In this document: positions 40,441 to 53,700 of the stretch, piece by piece | How the letters are laid out: each line of letters begins with the position of its first letter | Position numbering within the stretch: the first letter of the stretch is position 1 | Position numbers and translations under genes: made by a program | NCBI GenBank assembly: GCA_029961685.1 | Contig: JARWKL010000010.1 | Coordinates: 28,862,111 to 28,926,110, forward strand | Direction of reading: 5' to 3' | DNA length: 64,000 bases | Source of the DNA: Aristolochia californica | Taxonomy: Eukaryota; Streptophyta; Magnoliopsida; Piperales; Aristolochiaceae | Notes under the pieces: generated by a model | Seen by the model: the letters and a program-made list of their open reading frames with translations, nothing else | The model's database searches: none | Told to the model about the DNA's origin: nothing

Positions 40441-42143
40441 TTTGGACCATTGTAAAAGACACCTGAGTATGGAGGGGTGGCATGGCTAGTAAATAAAGAA
40501 AACTTCCATAGAGTGGCATATAATTGTAATTATTCAAGCTAGTATATATTCTATTGTGTCCTTTTCCTTTTAAAGCATATGGCCCTAAGGGCATTGTAGT
40601 CATTGTAAAGACCTTCCAACAGCTATAAATATAGCTTCAAGGTGTGGGGTAGAGTATTCAAGGCATCCTTATACGTCTCTCTCATTTTTTCTTCTTTCTC
40701 TCCCTTGGTTTCTTCTCTCGTCTCTCCCTGGAGCTAGAGTTCCTCTCTTCTCTCATTCCCTTTAGACCTCTTGTGTTTATGTGTTGGCCTTAGAAATAAA
40801 AAAAATAGGAGTTTTTTCATTTTTCCCTTTAATCTTATTCTTTCTCAAATTCTGTTTTTATTTGAATTCTCACTCTCTTAACATAAGTTTCATATAGAAA
40901 ATCCAAAGGATTTTTTTCACTTATAGTTTTCTTTAAAGAGATATAAATTTGAAGCATTAAAGGTCAAACAGTAGAAGAGCTTCTGAGTAGAAGTAAAAAG
41001 TCTTAATTTTCTTAATGGTTTGTACTAACATGACTGAAATTTCATATAGAGAATTATATCTCAAAAGAAAGATATGTGAGTCTACTTTATATTCCAATAA
41101 ACTGTTTCTAAATCTAATCTTTCTAGAGACAGATATCCACATTGGAAGAATTAAAGATTATACTGGAAGCCTGTTGCATGCGAAAGTCCAAATTTAAGCC
41201 CATTTTTTTTGCTTCACGTTTTGAGTTGCTAATGTTGGTTAAGTTTCTAATTTATTTTCAAACTTTTATCAAGGTTTTACCAACTTGAGTATCTTTCTTT
41301 AAATTTTCTTTTTTTTTTATCTCACATTACATTAGTTTTCTTAAGAGAAGTATTTCCCTCTATGAGTTTAGTTTCCATTTTGACAAAATGAAAATTTTCA
41401 ATTAGAAAATCCTGTTTCCTTATTCTAAATTCCAAATATTAGTTCCCTAAATCTCCCTTATTCCATAATTTATCTCTTGAATACTTTTTTTCTAAATTGG
41501 TCCAAGTTGTGTTAAAAAGTAATTGCCTTGTATGATAAGTCTATTTTTAGAAAGTTTTCATTATTATATTCTATCTCAAAACTTTCTTATTGGAGATTTT
41601 TTAAATTTTCCACAATTATCACGTTCATAGAAGAATTTTTTTTTATCTGTCTCTTGAGTTAAACATGGTCACTTTTTATCCATTTATTAGTCTAAAAATG
41701 CCTCCTTGCTTGGAAGTGTTGTATTGTGTCTCCTTCCATTTTAAGTATGAGAGTTGCTATCTTTTTATTCACACCCTTAATTCTTCAATGTACTTTCTTC
41801 AATTTGAGTTTTTTAAAATCACTTCAAAGCAATGCCTATAAACCCACTACCTAAAAGTATAAGAGTGTGCCCAACATCCAACTTAGTCAAGTCTCTTTAG
41901 TCTTCTCCCAAGAGGTGTTTTTTTGTTTAAGCAACTCTTAAAAAGTGAGAAGTCTTTTTGTTATACCTTAAACTTGCGTCATTTTTTCGCCTTTGAAATT
42001 AAGCGGAGTGTATTTCAGACTATGACCATTTTGACTGTGTAAAGAGCTTTGTCATACAGTGAGGAATGATTTTTCTTCTCTCACCATTATTTTGTGCAAG
42101 TTGGGTCTCTTGGTAAAGAACAAAGAGATCCCCAGCTCAAGGA
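40441..42143 (+). mobile_element. Non-coding LTR element, plus strand (inverted relative of 6640-8475)
   Basis: LTR-like sequence from about 40452 (tgtaaaagacacctg, then ggcatggctagtaaataaag) to about 40830. A non-coding interior follows, ending in a purine tract (ctcaaggaggggaag, 42129-42143). The interior matches 7030-8475 on the opposite strand (for example the 'catggtcactttttatcc' and 'cctataaacccactacctaaaag' regions). The 3' LTR is missing. Confidence 0.6.
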
Positions 42144-42175
42144 GGGGAAGTAAAAGAAGAAATCCATGAAAGAGG

Positions 42176-43381
42176 TGTTGATTTTTAGGACTCCATGGAT
42201 TTAGCTCATGGAGAAAAAGAGAGAGGGACTCATTGGGAGAAAACAGGAGGAAGAAGAGGTTAAGGACTTATGTCCTAACCCTCCCCCTAAAACTCAATTT
42301 ATAGATTGATAAAACTATAATATTATAATAACACCCCTAGAACTTAAATTAATTACATTAATGTCATCTCTATGAGATGACTCTTTATTTACCATCTTGT
42401 AATCACTGTGGGCCTATGGGCCTTGTGCCCATCTTCTGCATCTCTTGAATGTGTGGGCATTCCTTGGTCGTATGGGCTTGAGCCCATCTTCTAACACACT
42501 TGAATGAATGTGTGGGCCTTCTTTGGTCGTGTGGGCTTGGGCCCATCTTCCAACGCTTCCCCTCAAGTCGGGGGTGAGAGAACATCACGAAAACCCAATT
42601 TGCTGCAAATGGTGTATAAGATCTTCTTGTATAAAATGGCAATCCACTATATCTTCCAACACTCCCCCTCAAGCTAGTGGTCTCTTCCAAGAGGCCCAGC
42701 TAGCATAATATTTGTGAGAGTAAAATCACTCCTAGTCGTAAGACATTGCTCCATACTCCAGTCAAATGACTCATGTTGGATGTTGGGCACACTCATATTC
42801 TCTGTAGGCAGTGGGTCTATAGGCATTACTCAAAAGTGTTGTAAAAACCTCCTCCATCATGATGTCCCTCCACAGGGCACCAACTCTCAAATTGTAGGAG
42901 TAAATATGCCAATTAAGGGGGCAATGAGTAATCACCCAAAAAATAATATTTTGGGGTCATCATGTGCTTTCTTCTTCTTTAAAATAACCAATGCTGATAA
43001 CAATCAACAACTGAGAAGTCCTTCAATAATAATGTCTCGTTCAAAGAGACATAATTACAGTAGCTGAAATGGGCATGGGCCCCATAACATGTACCAAATA
43101 ATGAAAATCTTAAAAAAGGACCCATAAAATAATCCTCAGATAGTCCATCACTAAATAAGGAAGTTGCACCAAATAATATGTTGGAATCGAGTAATAATCC
43201 AAGATAATAATCTAACTGGAGAAAAAGGGACCGAGTCGAGTCGAGACAGATATCAAACCAATATATAGCCGAGTCGTGGAAGAAATAGGTATAGAACTCA
43301 AGACTTGGACACGTATAACCAAGGCAAAAAAATAAGTGGGCCAAGTCTTGTTGACCGGACCGAGTTGACCCATACCACAAG
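42176..43381 (-). mobile_element. Non-autonomous LTR element copy C, truncated
   Basis: A minus-strand 3' LTR (42176-42555, terminal CA mutated to CG) is followed on the plus strand by cttcccctcaag, the complement of the polypurine tract. About 0.8 kb of interior then matches copies B and D ('aaaatgggc', 'gtcgagacagatatcaaacc', 'gttgaccggaccgag'). The match ends at about 43381, so the 5' half is lost. Left flank agagg has no partner to compare. Confidence 0.75.
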
Positions 43382-44474
43382 GTGGCACCATAAGGAAGAT
43401 GAATTGAGTATAAAAATAAAATTTACATACATGTAGTGAAATTGAAACTAAGTATATAAACAAAATTAAAATCACATGCATATAACCACAAAGAGGCAAA
43501 GATTTTTTATTCTCGATGTTCCCCTAACGGTAATAACTCCCTAAGAACTCTTGTTTGAAAAAAATTAACTAGAAAAACTATAAAGAGATTAATTAGCTTT
43601 ATTGCAACCTCTTCCCAAGAGATTTTCTTACAGCTAGATTCTAACTCTAATTGGCACTCCCCTTTTAGAATCAAGGTTCTAAAAAATCTCTTTCAAAATA
43701 AGGTAAAAATATAAAAAGAAAATGAAAGTTACTCCTTTTTAGAGAAACAAGCCTTCTCTTGGTGAGATCCAAACATCCAATTTTAAACAAGTGGAACGAT
43801 GTATGTAGAACTTGATGGAACTAAAAATGCCAATAAGAAAAAGGAGTAAAATTTTCGTGTGTTGATTTCTAGTGCTCTTAGAGGCACAACGATCATCATG
43901 ATAACTATAGAAGAATGTCAAAACAAGGATGCATACAATAAGAACAAGTAAAATTTTAAAAAGAAAATACAATGTAGGCATATAAAAGATAATGTACATC
44001 ACTAATAATTCGAGAGTGCATTGGTTTTGTTAAAGAATGCGAGAACACTTTTAAGGTTCGGAAACGAACATTTAAATTTTAAACTGCATAAGATCTTAGT
44101 ATATCAAATTTGGATGTGCATCGTCTTACATTAAACAGTGACACGAAGTTACATCCCGCCCGATAGAGGATGTAGCTACAAAGAAACACCATTAGACATT
44201 AATGACTGAACAATGAACAATATCAACGCATGGGGTCCTGAAATACATTACTTCTAACCAATGAAAATTGTCAAAGATGAAGGTTGAGAATCCAAGATTC
44301 AGCTGTCTTACATAATTTTCCCTGGCTTGAGAAAGCCGCACTTTTCCCTTGTTGAGGGAATCAAATCTGGGGCTTCACTGGGCAAGACTATGTCTCAAAA
44401 ATACCTGATGTTAATAGCTAAATGCCCATTTCAGTACTTAAAACCATTACCAATAAGTAAATGGAACACCTTAC
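43382..44474. other. Intergenic DNA downstream of the sterol oxidase gene
   Basis: AT-rich DNA with no recognised gene. The part near 44280-44474 may still be 3' flank or UTR of the minus-strand gene ending at 44784. Confidence 0.45.
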
Positions 44475-44783
44475 TCAAATATCAACATCAAGTTCATCGC
44501 TCTTGAAAGCTCCAAGTCGAGGATCAGGTTTGCATTTACACTCACAGATCTCTTCAGAACCCAAAAAACCTTCTGAGACTTCAACTACTAGCATGAGAAT
44601 AAGAAATCAGAAAAGCCACTATTCATGGAGAGGGGTTTGCATATTACCAACCATTCACATTATCTTCTTACACTCCATTTCCACAATAAAACCAAAAACT
44701 GAGACCTTTGCACATCTTACCCACGGTTTGAGAGACAATCAATTGAATTCACGCCTAGCAAAAAACTCATTTTTTTATCACAT

Positions 44784-47700
44784 TTATTTGTCATCAATCT
44801 CATCACCACTCTTCAGCGCCTTTAATTTCCTGTAACCTTCATCAGTGCCAAATATCCTGTTTTTAGCAATGTAAAAGCACAAAAGCAGTCAGCAGGAAAC
44901 GGTCTAGAACTTCTGTCGAACTGGGAAAAGAATAGGTAGCACAGCATGTGTTGTTGTTTCACAAGATGTCTCTATCTTGCCTCACACAAGTAGTCTAACC
45001 AATGTGGAAACAAAGTATGGACTCCGTACCCCTTCCAGGAAACACTAATCTGGTGAAGCCTTTCTAGCGTGAAGTCTTGGGTTCAAGACTCACTAGGGGT
45101 ATTAGGTGTAGTTTGTGCGTGGAATTAACATTCAAACATAACCAACATAAATATGATCCAGTATCCATGCAATTGAACCAGAGACAACACAAGACTGCTG
45201 TTATCATTCTCGTTATTTCCCTATGTATATGCCACCAGCAATCCATAATGTTATTCCACACCTCTTTAAGCAATTGAAATAACATAATTTTGCACACATG
45301 AGAAAAAAAAATGAGAACTATGAAAAATCAAACCACTGCTCCAATTGGGGGCAGAACTAACTCTGTGGGAACCCGGGCTCCAATATATAGCCTCAAGTCC
45401 CAGCCTCATCCCAGCAATCAACAAAGATTTTACATTGTATGTATGAGTATGCCCAAAGCATACTCTCAGGAAAACTAGCTTGAAGTGATTCATTTTAAAA
45501 TATCACACATCTAATATAACTGATTGCCATCATTGATCAATTTTTTTTTTTGAAATGATGCTGATCATTGATCAATTTTATCACGAATGTTGAACCCCCT
45601 GGTCAGATTTGAACTTAACAACTCACATTAGAAACCCCCCATGTGGCTATCCATCAATAATAGAAACTAAAAAATGATATTGCAAATTTTGGCTCCCAGT
45701 ATTCAACCAATCAAAAGATCTACAAGAGACAATGTTACCTTCAATAAATGACTCAAAGAACAATTTTGGCTGGCTAGTGGCATGGCTTTTTGGAGGCAAA
45801 AAGAAGCTCTTTCAATCACGGAACTACTCTGTAGTGCTAGGCTAATTTTCTTTCTAAAAGAGCCCCATCTCCAAAGAGGAAAAAACCACCTCTGTGGTAA
45901 AAGTTAACAAAATGAAGTTTCTAAAGAGAATTTCTTTCCTTTAAAACGAGATAACAAACATTCATCAGATAAAGTTGCCATCTTAATTTACAAAATCGCA
46001 TATGGTGTACCTCATATAAATGGTAGATAGAGTAAGGAAATCCACTTTTAACATGGACTGACATTTTATGTGGAATCCACCAAACAAAAAGTACGCAAAA
46101 ATGATTTCACCAGTTGTGGGCCTATAAGCCAAAATGCATCTTTTTATTATTTTACACATTTGTATGAGACCAATCTAACCTTACAAACTAAGGGCAGTTA
46201 ATATCTTCCTACTCATGTGATGTAGATGCATCTACTATGTGCTTACAAATTTGACATGTGGCCTGCCAATTAAACAAAACATTGAAGTCAAGGCCTACCT
46301 TTTTTTGTGTTCCTATCATCTGACATGAACCTACCTAATTATCTAAAATAGTAAATCCATGGGTTGTAATCTTACACACTTGATGAAGGTCTACCGAATG
46401 TAGACCTATGCATATGCCATAGACCTCACCTAATAAGTAGTGCATTAAGCATGTTCTATTTTTACTTGTGCTTATACACACATGACATGGCACCCACCTA
46501 ATCTTACAAGCTAGTGGGTCATAATATAACCTTTAAGTTAGTCATACAATATATTAACTCTATCTTATTATTTCCAATTTAATGTACTAGTAACATTATT
46601 GTAATAATTTATCTTAATAATTATGCCTTATATAAGTACTACCAAATATATTATGTGATTTTTTCATGTCATGTGCTCTTTCAAAAGAGTTGTAGGCTGC
46701 ATTTAGCCCTCCTTCTATCTAGACCTTCTTGAAAAGACCATTATTGAAGAGATTTGCTATAGATACCTCATAAAAAGAGGAAGTGTAGTTTAGCTACAAT
46801 CATTTTGGAATATCTAATTAAATGCAAGTCCTATTTTGCTTTCTCATGATAGTACAAGACCTAATGTTCAAATTAATTTTTAAAAGATCAATATTATACA
46901 TTAATTTTAAAGCTAGATTGTGAACCCACTACTTTGCAGGATTAGGTAGGCCCAATATCTCATGAAATACATCTATAATTAATAATGCAAAACACCTATA
47001 ATCCACCACTTATTGCATGAGTCCATATGTATGACTCATGCTAGATGTTAAACTTATAAAAAAGGTGGGTCATGACTTTAACATATTGTTGACTGAAGGT
47101 TAACTCCCGTGTTGCTTTTGACGATAACAAAACTAAATTGATCTAACAATTTGCAAACCTAATTATATCAGATACTTCACCTTCAAGAGTCGATGCATCT
47201 CAAGGTCTAAAGCTTCAAAACAATCAAACCTAACTCAAGACCTCAAGCATCATTGAAGGACGTCTCTTGAAGAAGCACTCACAAAGAAGAAGATAACAAG
47301 AAGACTAGAGTTCAAATGTAATAGTAAAATGTCTAAACTTAGTCACAAATGTAAGAGAGTACTCAAAACTTTCTTCTTTGAGTACAATTATGAAATTAAA
47401 GTTTTAAGTCATAAAATGTATCTAGACATGTTTAAAATCATCATAAACATCATTTAGAACATGTTAGAATACTTAGAGAAAAACATTCTCATGCGTTAAA
47501 AGTCAACATAGTTGAATTGACATTGGAATGATCAATCAGCCACTAGTCATCAATCATCCAGAACTGTGTAGGCCATAAATATAAAGCATGATCGATCAAC
47601 CATAGTCGATTGATCGATCATCCGACTTAGATTGATCGGTCAAATCTGCCCAAGCAAGCAAATTTTACATGGAATGATTGATCATCCCACCTGATTGATC

Positions 47701-50700
47701 GATCAAACAGAACATTGCCAGTAAGGGACATAAAGCATGATCGATCAATGAAAATGCAATGATCAACCACACTTATATTGCACAGTCAGATGGAATTCTT
47801 ATATGTTGAACAACCCAAAGGTTTTGAGAATTTGATTAAGTTTGACTATGTATACAAATTACATAAGGCTTTATATGGGTTAAAGCAAGCTCCTAGAGCT
47901 TGGTATGAAAGATTAAGCGAATTCTTAGAAAATAATGCGTATAAGAGAGAAAACATAGATAAGACAATATTCACTAAGAACCATGATCAAGATTTGATTA
48001 TCGTTCAAACTTATGTTGATGATATCATATTTGGTTATACAAACCCCTCTCACTAAGAACCATGATCAAGATTTGATTATCGTTCAAACTGATGTTGATG
48101 ATATCATATTTGGTTATACAAACCCCTCTCAATGTCAAGAATTTGCTAGTGTAATGAAGAATGAGTTTAATGGGTGAACTGACATTTTTGTTTGGACTTC
48201 AAATAATGCAAACCAAAAATAGCACATTTATAAATCAGTCCAAATACACTAAGGGATTGCTTAAAAGATTCAACATTGAAAATCTTAAGTCAATTAGCAC
48301 ACCCATGAGTTCGTCCTCGAAACACTCGAACAACTCCAGTAGGGCCATAGATCAAAAACTCTATAGAAGCATGATAGGATCTCTACAATACCTTTCAGCC
48401 AGTAGACCGGATATAATGTTCATGGCATGCCTATGTGCTAGATTTTAATCCGATCCGAGAGAATCTCACTTGTGGCAGTGAAAAAAAAAAAAAAAATTGT
48501 TATCTACTTAGGACACCCAACTTAGGTCTCTGGTACTCAAACTCTTCAGCCATTGATCTAGTCGGTTACTCAGATGTTGATTTTGTCAATTGTAAAATTG
48601 ACAGAAAGAGTACTAATAGTAGTTGCCAAGTACTTGGAAATATGTTTGTCTCTTGGTTTTCCAAGAAATAACATTCGGTTGCACTATCCACTACCGAAGC
48701 TGAATATATAGCATGTGAAAGTTGTTGTGCTCAACTTATTTGGATAAAACAACAACTAGATAACTACAACTTCAAGCAAAAAGAAATTTTAGTCAATTGT
48801 GACAAGATGAGCGTCATAAGTCTAAGTAAGAACCCGGTTCACCACTCTCGATCAAAACACGTAGAAATTAAACATGGTTCACACCAAGGTAATTAAGATT
48901 GAATTTGTCCCCACCAAAAATCATTTAGCGGACATCTTCACAAAGTCATTAAGATTTGACCATTTCTCTAAGCTTCGAGGAGAATTAGGCATGAGCAACC
49001 CACCTTGATTCACTTAGGCTTAAAATTTTGAGTTAATGAACACATCTCATCATTGTAGTCGCCACGGCATGAACAGAGAATATAAAGAGCCAAAATCAAT
49101 TTTTAAAGGTGACTCTTCATTCCAAATCATTCCTCTGAATTTTTCTAGAGCTCCAAAGCCCCAAATCTTCATCCTCTTTCGGTTTTGGAGCTATTTTCCT
49201 TCCAATACAAGGTCTAAAACCCTTGTTTTCGATAAATCTTCTCAAAACCGAACCTACGACCATGGTTAGAATGAAAGTAATGGCCAAGAAGAAGAAGACG
49301 TCAGTGAAAGAGAGTGACACGTGTAAAGAAATGCCAAATTGGAGAGAGTATTTTCGGACTAGACAATAGCGGGGTAAGTATTTTTCGGTTTTCGCCCCAA
49401 AATCTATTGTTGAGCAGACGAAGGTCGATGTCTCCTTTTGTGAGAGGGAGATAGTGATTTTCAGACCTTCTTGGACCCTACAAAGTTCTATTTCAAAGAG
49501 AGGAGCATGTGTACCCTCTCCTCATAATGGTATTTTATAACAATCTAGAGGTAGAGAAGATCAAGCCACACAACCTCAAGCTCACCTCCTACGTCAAGAA
49601 GACGGCCATCATCATTCAGTCTACGGACTTGAATGATCTACTCGGTACTTCCTTTATGGGCATGACCCGCTACGTGAAGGAACGTTAGCCGACAAACCTC
49701 CACCTAGACCTGCCACGGAATATTAAGGATGTCATTCTTTCGATTTTTGGATAAACAGCCGGAAGTTCATACAAGGACAAGATTAAGGACCTCACTATAG
49801 CACAGAGAGTCGTCATGGAGATAGTAACCCATGTCCTCAACCCAAGGAAGGGCGTTTACTTGCGGCTCACTGCTACAGATATATTCTAGATGATGGCCAT
49901 ATTCCAGAAGGTTCAAATTGACTTCAACTACTTTATGGCAAGTAGGATGGCAGATATCGTGACAAGCACTCGAGCGGACGAATTACCATTCGCTCAAGAT
50001 ATCATAGCCATCCTAGTTCGATGCGGAGTGGACCTCTCAGATGAGGTATCTGTGGACTATTAAGTTGTAGAGGCTAATTAACGCTTTACGCAGAGTCTTA
50101 AGGTCCACGATATATTGATTGTTGTTTCATTAAGGGTAGTTTGGGAATTTTACACTTGTATTTTGATTGCCTTAGTTTTCTCTTTATATTTGGGGGCACC
50201 GCTATTAGGGTTATCATCGAGGATCATCAGTTGTTGTAGAGAGAGGTTAGAGAAAAACATTTGAGTGTAGGCGATTTCTCTTGTAAACTACTTCATCCTC
50301 ATAGTGAATTATTGCAGCGGCGGAAGACAGGACATAGTCTCACCTTGAGGTGAACTTGTATAAATCTTGTGTTTTTTGTGCTAGATTATTTTTTCTTCTG
50401 AGATTATTATTCCTCTAGTTAGTATTGAATTAGGGCATCTAATTCCTAACATGGACATCACAAAGAAAATGTCCAAAGGGGAAACCAAAGTAGAGAAGTT
50501 CGGATTCGCCAAGTGGCAAGAAAAGTGGATCCAGAAAGATAAGATCCCAATGGAGTCAGCCTCATAGCCAGTAGCTTCAAGAGACGAGATCAGTCCTGAG
50601 CCTCCCACAGATCAGTTCTAATTCGCGAAGAAGTGATGAGAAAAAGAGGTAAGTTCATCCTTCTTCGATTGCGGCACCGCGCTCGAGGGAGTTGTAGATG

Positions 50701-53700
50701 ATGTATTGGCAACTCAAATAGCAATCCCTGCTACCTAGAATCAGTTGAAGGTCGGGCAACTTAGCTTCAGCAGATACAACAAAGGATCGAGAGTCTCTTA
50801 GAGACTATCCTCAGTTGTCTCCAGCTTAGTTATCTTAGGATCTATCCCTTTTTTGACTCCCTGTGTACTTTTGGATGTGATACTTGTAATTATTTACTTT
50901 GAAGCATTGTACACAATTTTATAAACATTGAATATCTTATATGATATGGCCTTGAGCCAGTTTTTGTTATTACTTGTGTATTAAATTCAAATCTTTTTTA
51001 GTATGACAAAAAGGGAGAGAAAAATGGGAACTTGGATCTAATGACCTTAGGCACACAAAATACTAAAAATTTATGTTTAAAATGATCTAAAACTATGCAA
51101 AGATTAAGGGGGAGCATAAGTCTACCTCCTCTAAGACACTTCAAGTTAAATTTTGACAGAAGCGCTTACGGTTGCCCTGGGCCTGCCGGATTTGGAGGTG
51201 TCATCCACGACGATAAAGGGAAGCTTCTATTTTCCTTTGTTGGGCCGATTGGAGTGTCTGACTCAACTACCGTTGAGCTTTCTGAGTTGTATAATGGTTT
51301 AAAACTTTTCAAACAACGGTTGGTCGGCCCTCTCTGCGTTGAAGGAGACTCAAAAGTCGTTATCAACTGGTGTGAGAAGTTCTCTAAACCGCCTTGGCGG
51401 CACTGGGATTTGTTTGAAGATATTTGTAATTTATTTTCTCAATTGCAATGTAATTGGAAATACATTCCCAGATCTGCTAATCACCTAGCAGATGTTCAAG
51501 CTAAATTAGGTGTTTCCTTCCAACATCTTGTTGTGGAGGAAGGTCCTTCTTAGCCAAGTATTGTACTCTTTCTTTCTCTTTTAATATACAACTTTTTACT
51601 TAAAAAAAAAGGGGGAGCATAAGCTAAATTTGAACAATTAATTTGACTCCAATCTTAGGGAAGTGTATATTTTTGTTTCTTCCAAGTTAGGTTTTGTCAT
51701 CATAAAAAAAGGGGAGATTGTTGATCATAGGTTGACTCCCATGTTGCTTTTGATGATAACAAAACTTAATTGATCTAACAATTTGCAAACCTAAGTATTT
51801 CAGATGCTTCACCTTCAAGAGTGTATGCATCTCAAGGTCTGAAGCTTCAAAAAGATCAAGCCTAACTCAAGACCTCAAGCATCATTGAAGGACGTCTCTT
51901 GAAGATGACTAGAAGACCTGAGTGCAAATGAAATAATCCAATGTCCAAACTCAGTCACAAATGTAAGAGAGTATTCAAAACTCCCTTCTTAGAGTACAAC
52001 TGTAAAATTGGAGCTTTAGGTCATAAATTGCATATAAACATTTTTAGAAACATCATGAACATCATTTAGAACATGTTAGAGCACTTAGAAAAAAACATTC
52101 TCATGCCTTAAAAGTTAACATAGTTGAATTAGCAGTGGAATGATTGATCAGCCACTAGCAATGATCGATCATCTAGAACCGTGCAGGCCAGAAATATAAA
52201 GCATGATCGATCAACCATAGTCGATTGATCAATCATCTAGAACTGTGCAGGCCAGAAATATAAAGCATGATCGATCAACCATAGTCGATTGATCGATCAT
52301 CTAGAACATGGTCATTTCATGCTATAAAACATGATCCATCAATTCTGGCCAAGCAAATTTCACAGGGAATGATCGATCATCCTACCTGATTGATTGATCA
52401 AATAGAATCTTATCAATAAGGGACATAAAGCATGATCAATCAATGGAAATGCATTAATCGATCATACTTGTATTGCACAACCAGAGGAAATTCTGATTGA
52501 TCAATCATCCCCTTGTCTATGATCGATCAACTTAACTTTTATAGACCAACGGTAACATATTGATCGATCGGTCCATCGATCAATAAGTCACTATCTGATA
52601 GAAAAATAGCCATTATGATCGATCAATCAAAATACTGATTTTAGCAAACGGGCAAATAACGGCTAGTTTGAGTTGGTAAAGTTATAAATACCCCACCAAA
52701 ACGTGTATTGAGAAGTTAATGAGTATTTATTTGCAAATACTTCAAGTTTTTACTCTCAATCTTGAATACTCCTTCAAAAGTGCTTTAGAGGGAAAGAGAG
52801 TCATGCACCTTAAAAATTCCACATCTCTTTCATCCAATCCTTGCAATCGTATACAAATTTCCTTCAATCATTTCACATCGTGCTACAAAGGAAGAGGAAA
52901 CTTGAATCTCTCTAAGTAAAGGTGTACTTTTTCCTTTTTTTTAATTAAATTTGAGAAAAGTTCATCTAGAACCTATAAAATCTAGATAGAAAGGCCTAGC
53001 TAGAGCCAGAATCTAACAACAATCTCTTGAGGAGATTGGCGTTGTAAAAAGCGTGTATTGAGCTACACGTGGCTTAAAGAGAGTCGGAATCTCTTTATGC
53101 AATTCCAACTATTAGAGCTTTTCAAATAGTGGAATTTCCCAAGTAAATGTTCTTGGACGATGAATAACACTAGGGGAACATTGATAAAAAAATTCTCTTT
53201 GTGTGTGCATGTTTTGATTTACTTTGAATTGCTTTTAAGCATGATTTATTATTACACACACAACTTGATTTTAATTTGATAATCTCAATTCACCCCCCTC
53301 TTGAGAAGCCACGTGAGCCAACACATACTACTTTGCTAAGTCCTACATCAAATTTGTAAAAAATGCACTTACATCAAATGAATAGGGCTATGCTTGAATG
53401 ACAAAGGACCCACTAGTTTAAGATTAGATGGATCTCACATCAAATGTGTAAGACAAAAATAAAATATGCATCATAACTTTATTGCTCAAATATTAAGTGG
53501 GTTCATGTTAACTGTTTAGGCCCATTTTTGTAACAACATTTAGAAAAGTGGTTCCCACACCAAATTATGGACCCATGTTAAAGATGACCTCTTTACTTAA
53601 GTAATCATTTGTATAAGGTGCATCATATGAATTTGTATAAAATGATAAAGATATTTTTGGCAAATGATATCTATTATCTCCTATTCTATAATGAAAAATC

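Larger units (their letters stand above)
47087..53323 (+). mobile_element. SIRE-like Copia retrotransposon, internally deleted
   Basis: The 3' LTR is 51719-53323 (TGTTGATCATAGG...GAGCCAACA, 1605 bp), preceded by a purine tract (aaaaaaaggggaga). The 5' LTR begins at 47087 (TGTTGACTGAAGG) but is complete only to about 47797, where it runs directly into reverse transcriptase sequence. The rest of the LTR, primer site, gag, protease and integrase are missing. Flanks are catat (47082-47086) and catac (53324-53328), a target duplication with one mismatch. After pol there is about 2 kb carrying a second gene, as in SIRE/Maximus elements. It hosts a solo LTR and a LINE fragment. Confidence 0.88.

Noticed and set aside
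45080..45095. tRNA gene suggested by ggttcaagact
   Set aside because: Only a B-box-like string; no cloverleaf or A box could be fitted, so at best a decayed SINE.
45990..46110. Minus-strand frame (WWIPHKMSVHVKS...) that looked like an additional exon
   Set aside because: No acceptor site before it, and SMO2 is already complete without it; it lies in the arm of the long-armed transposon.
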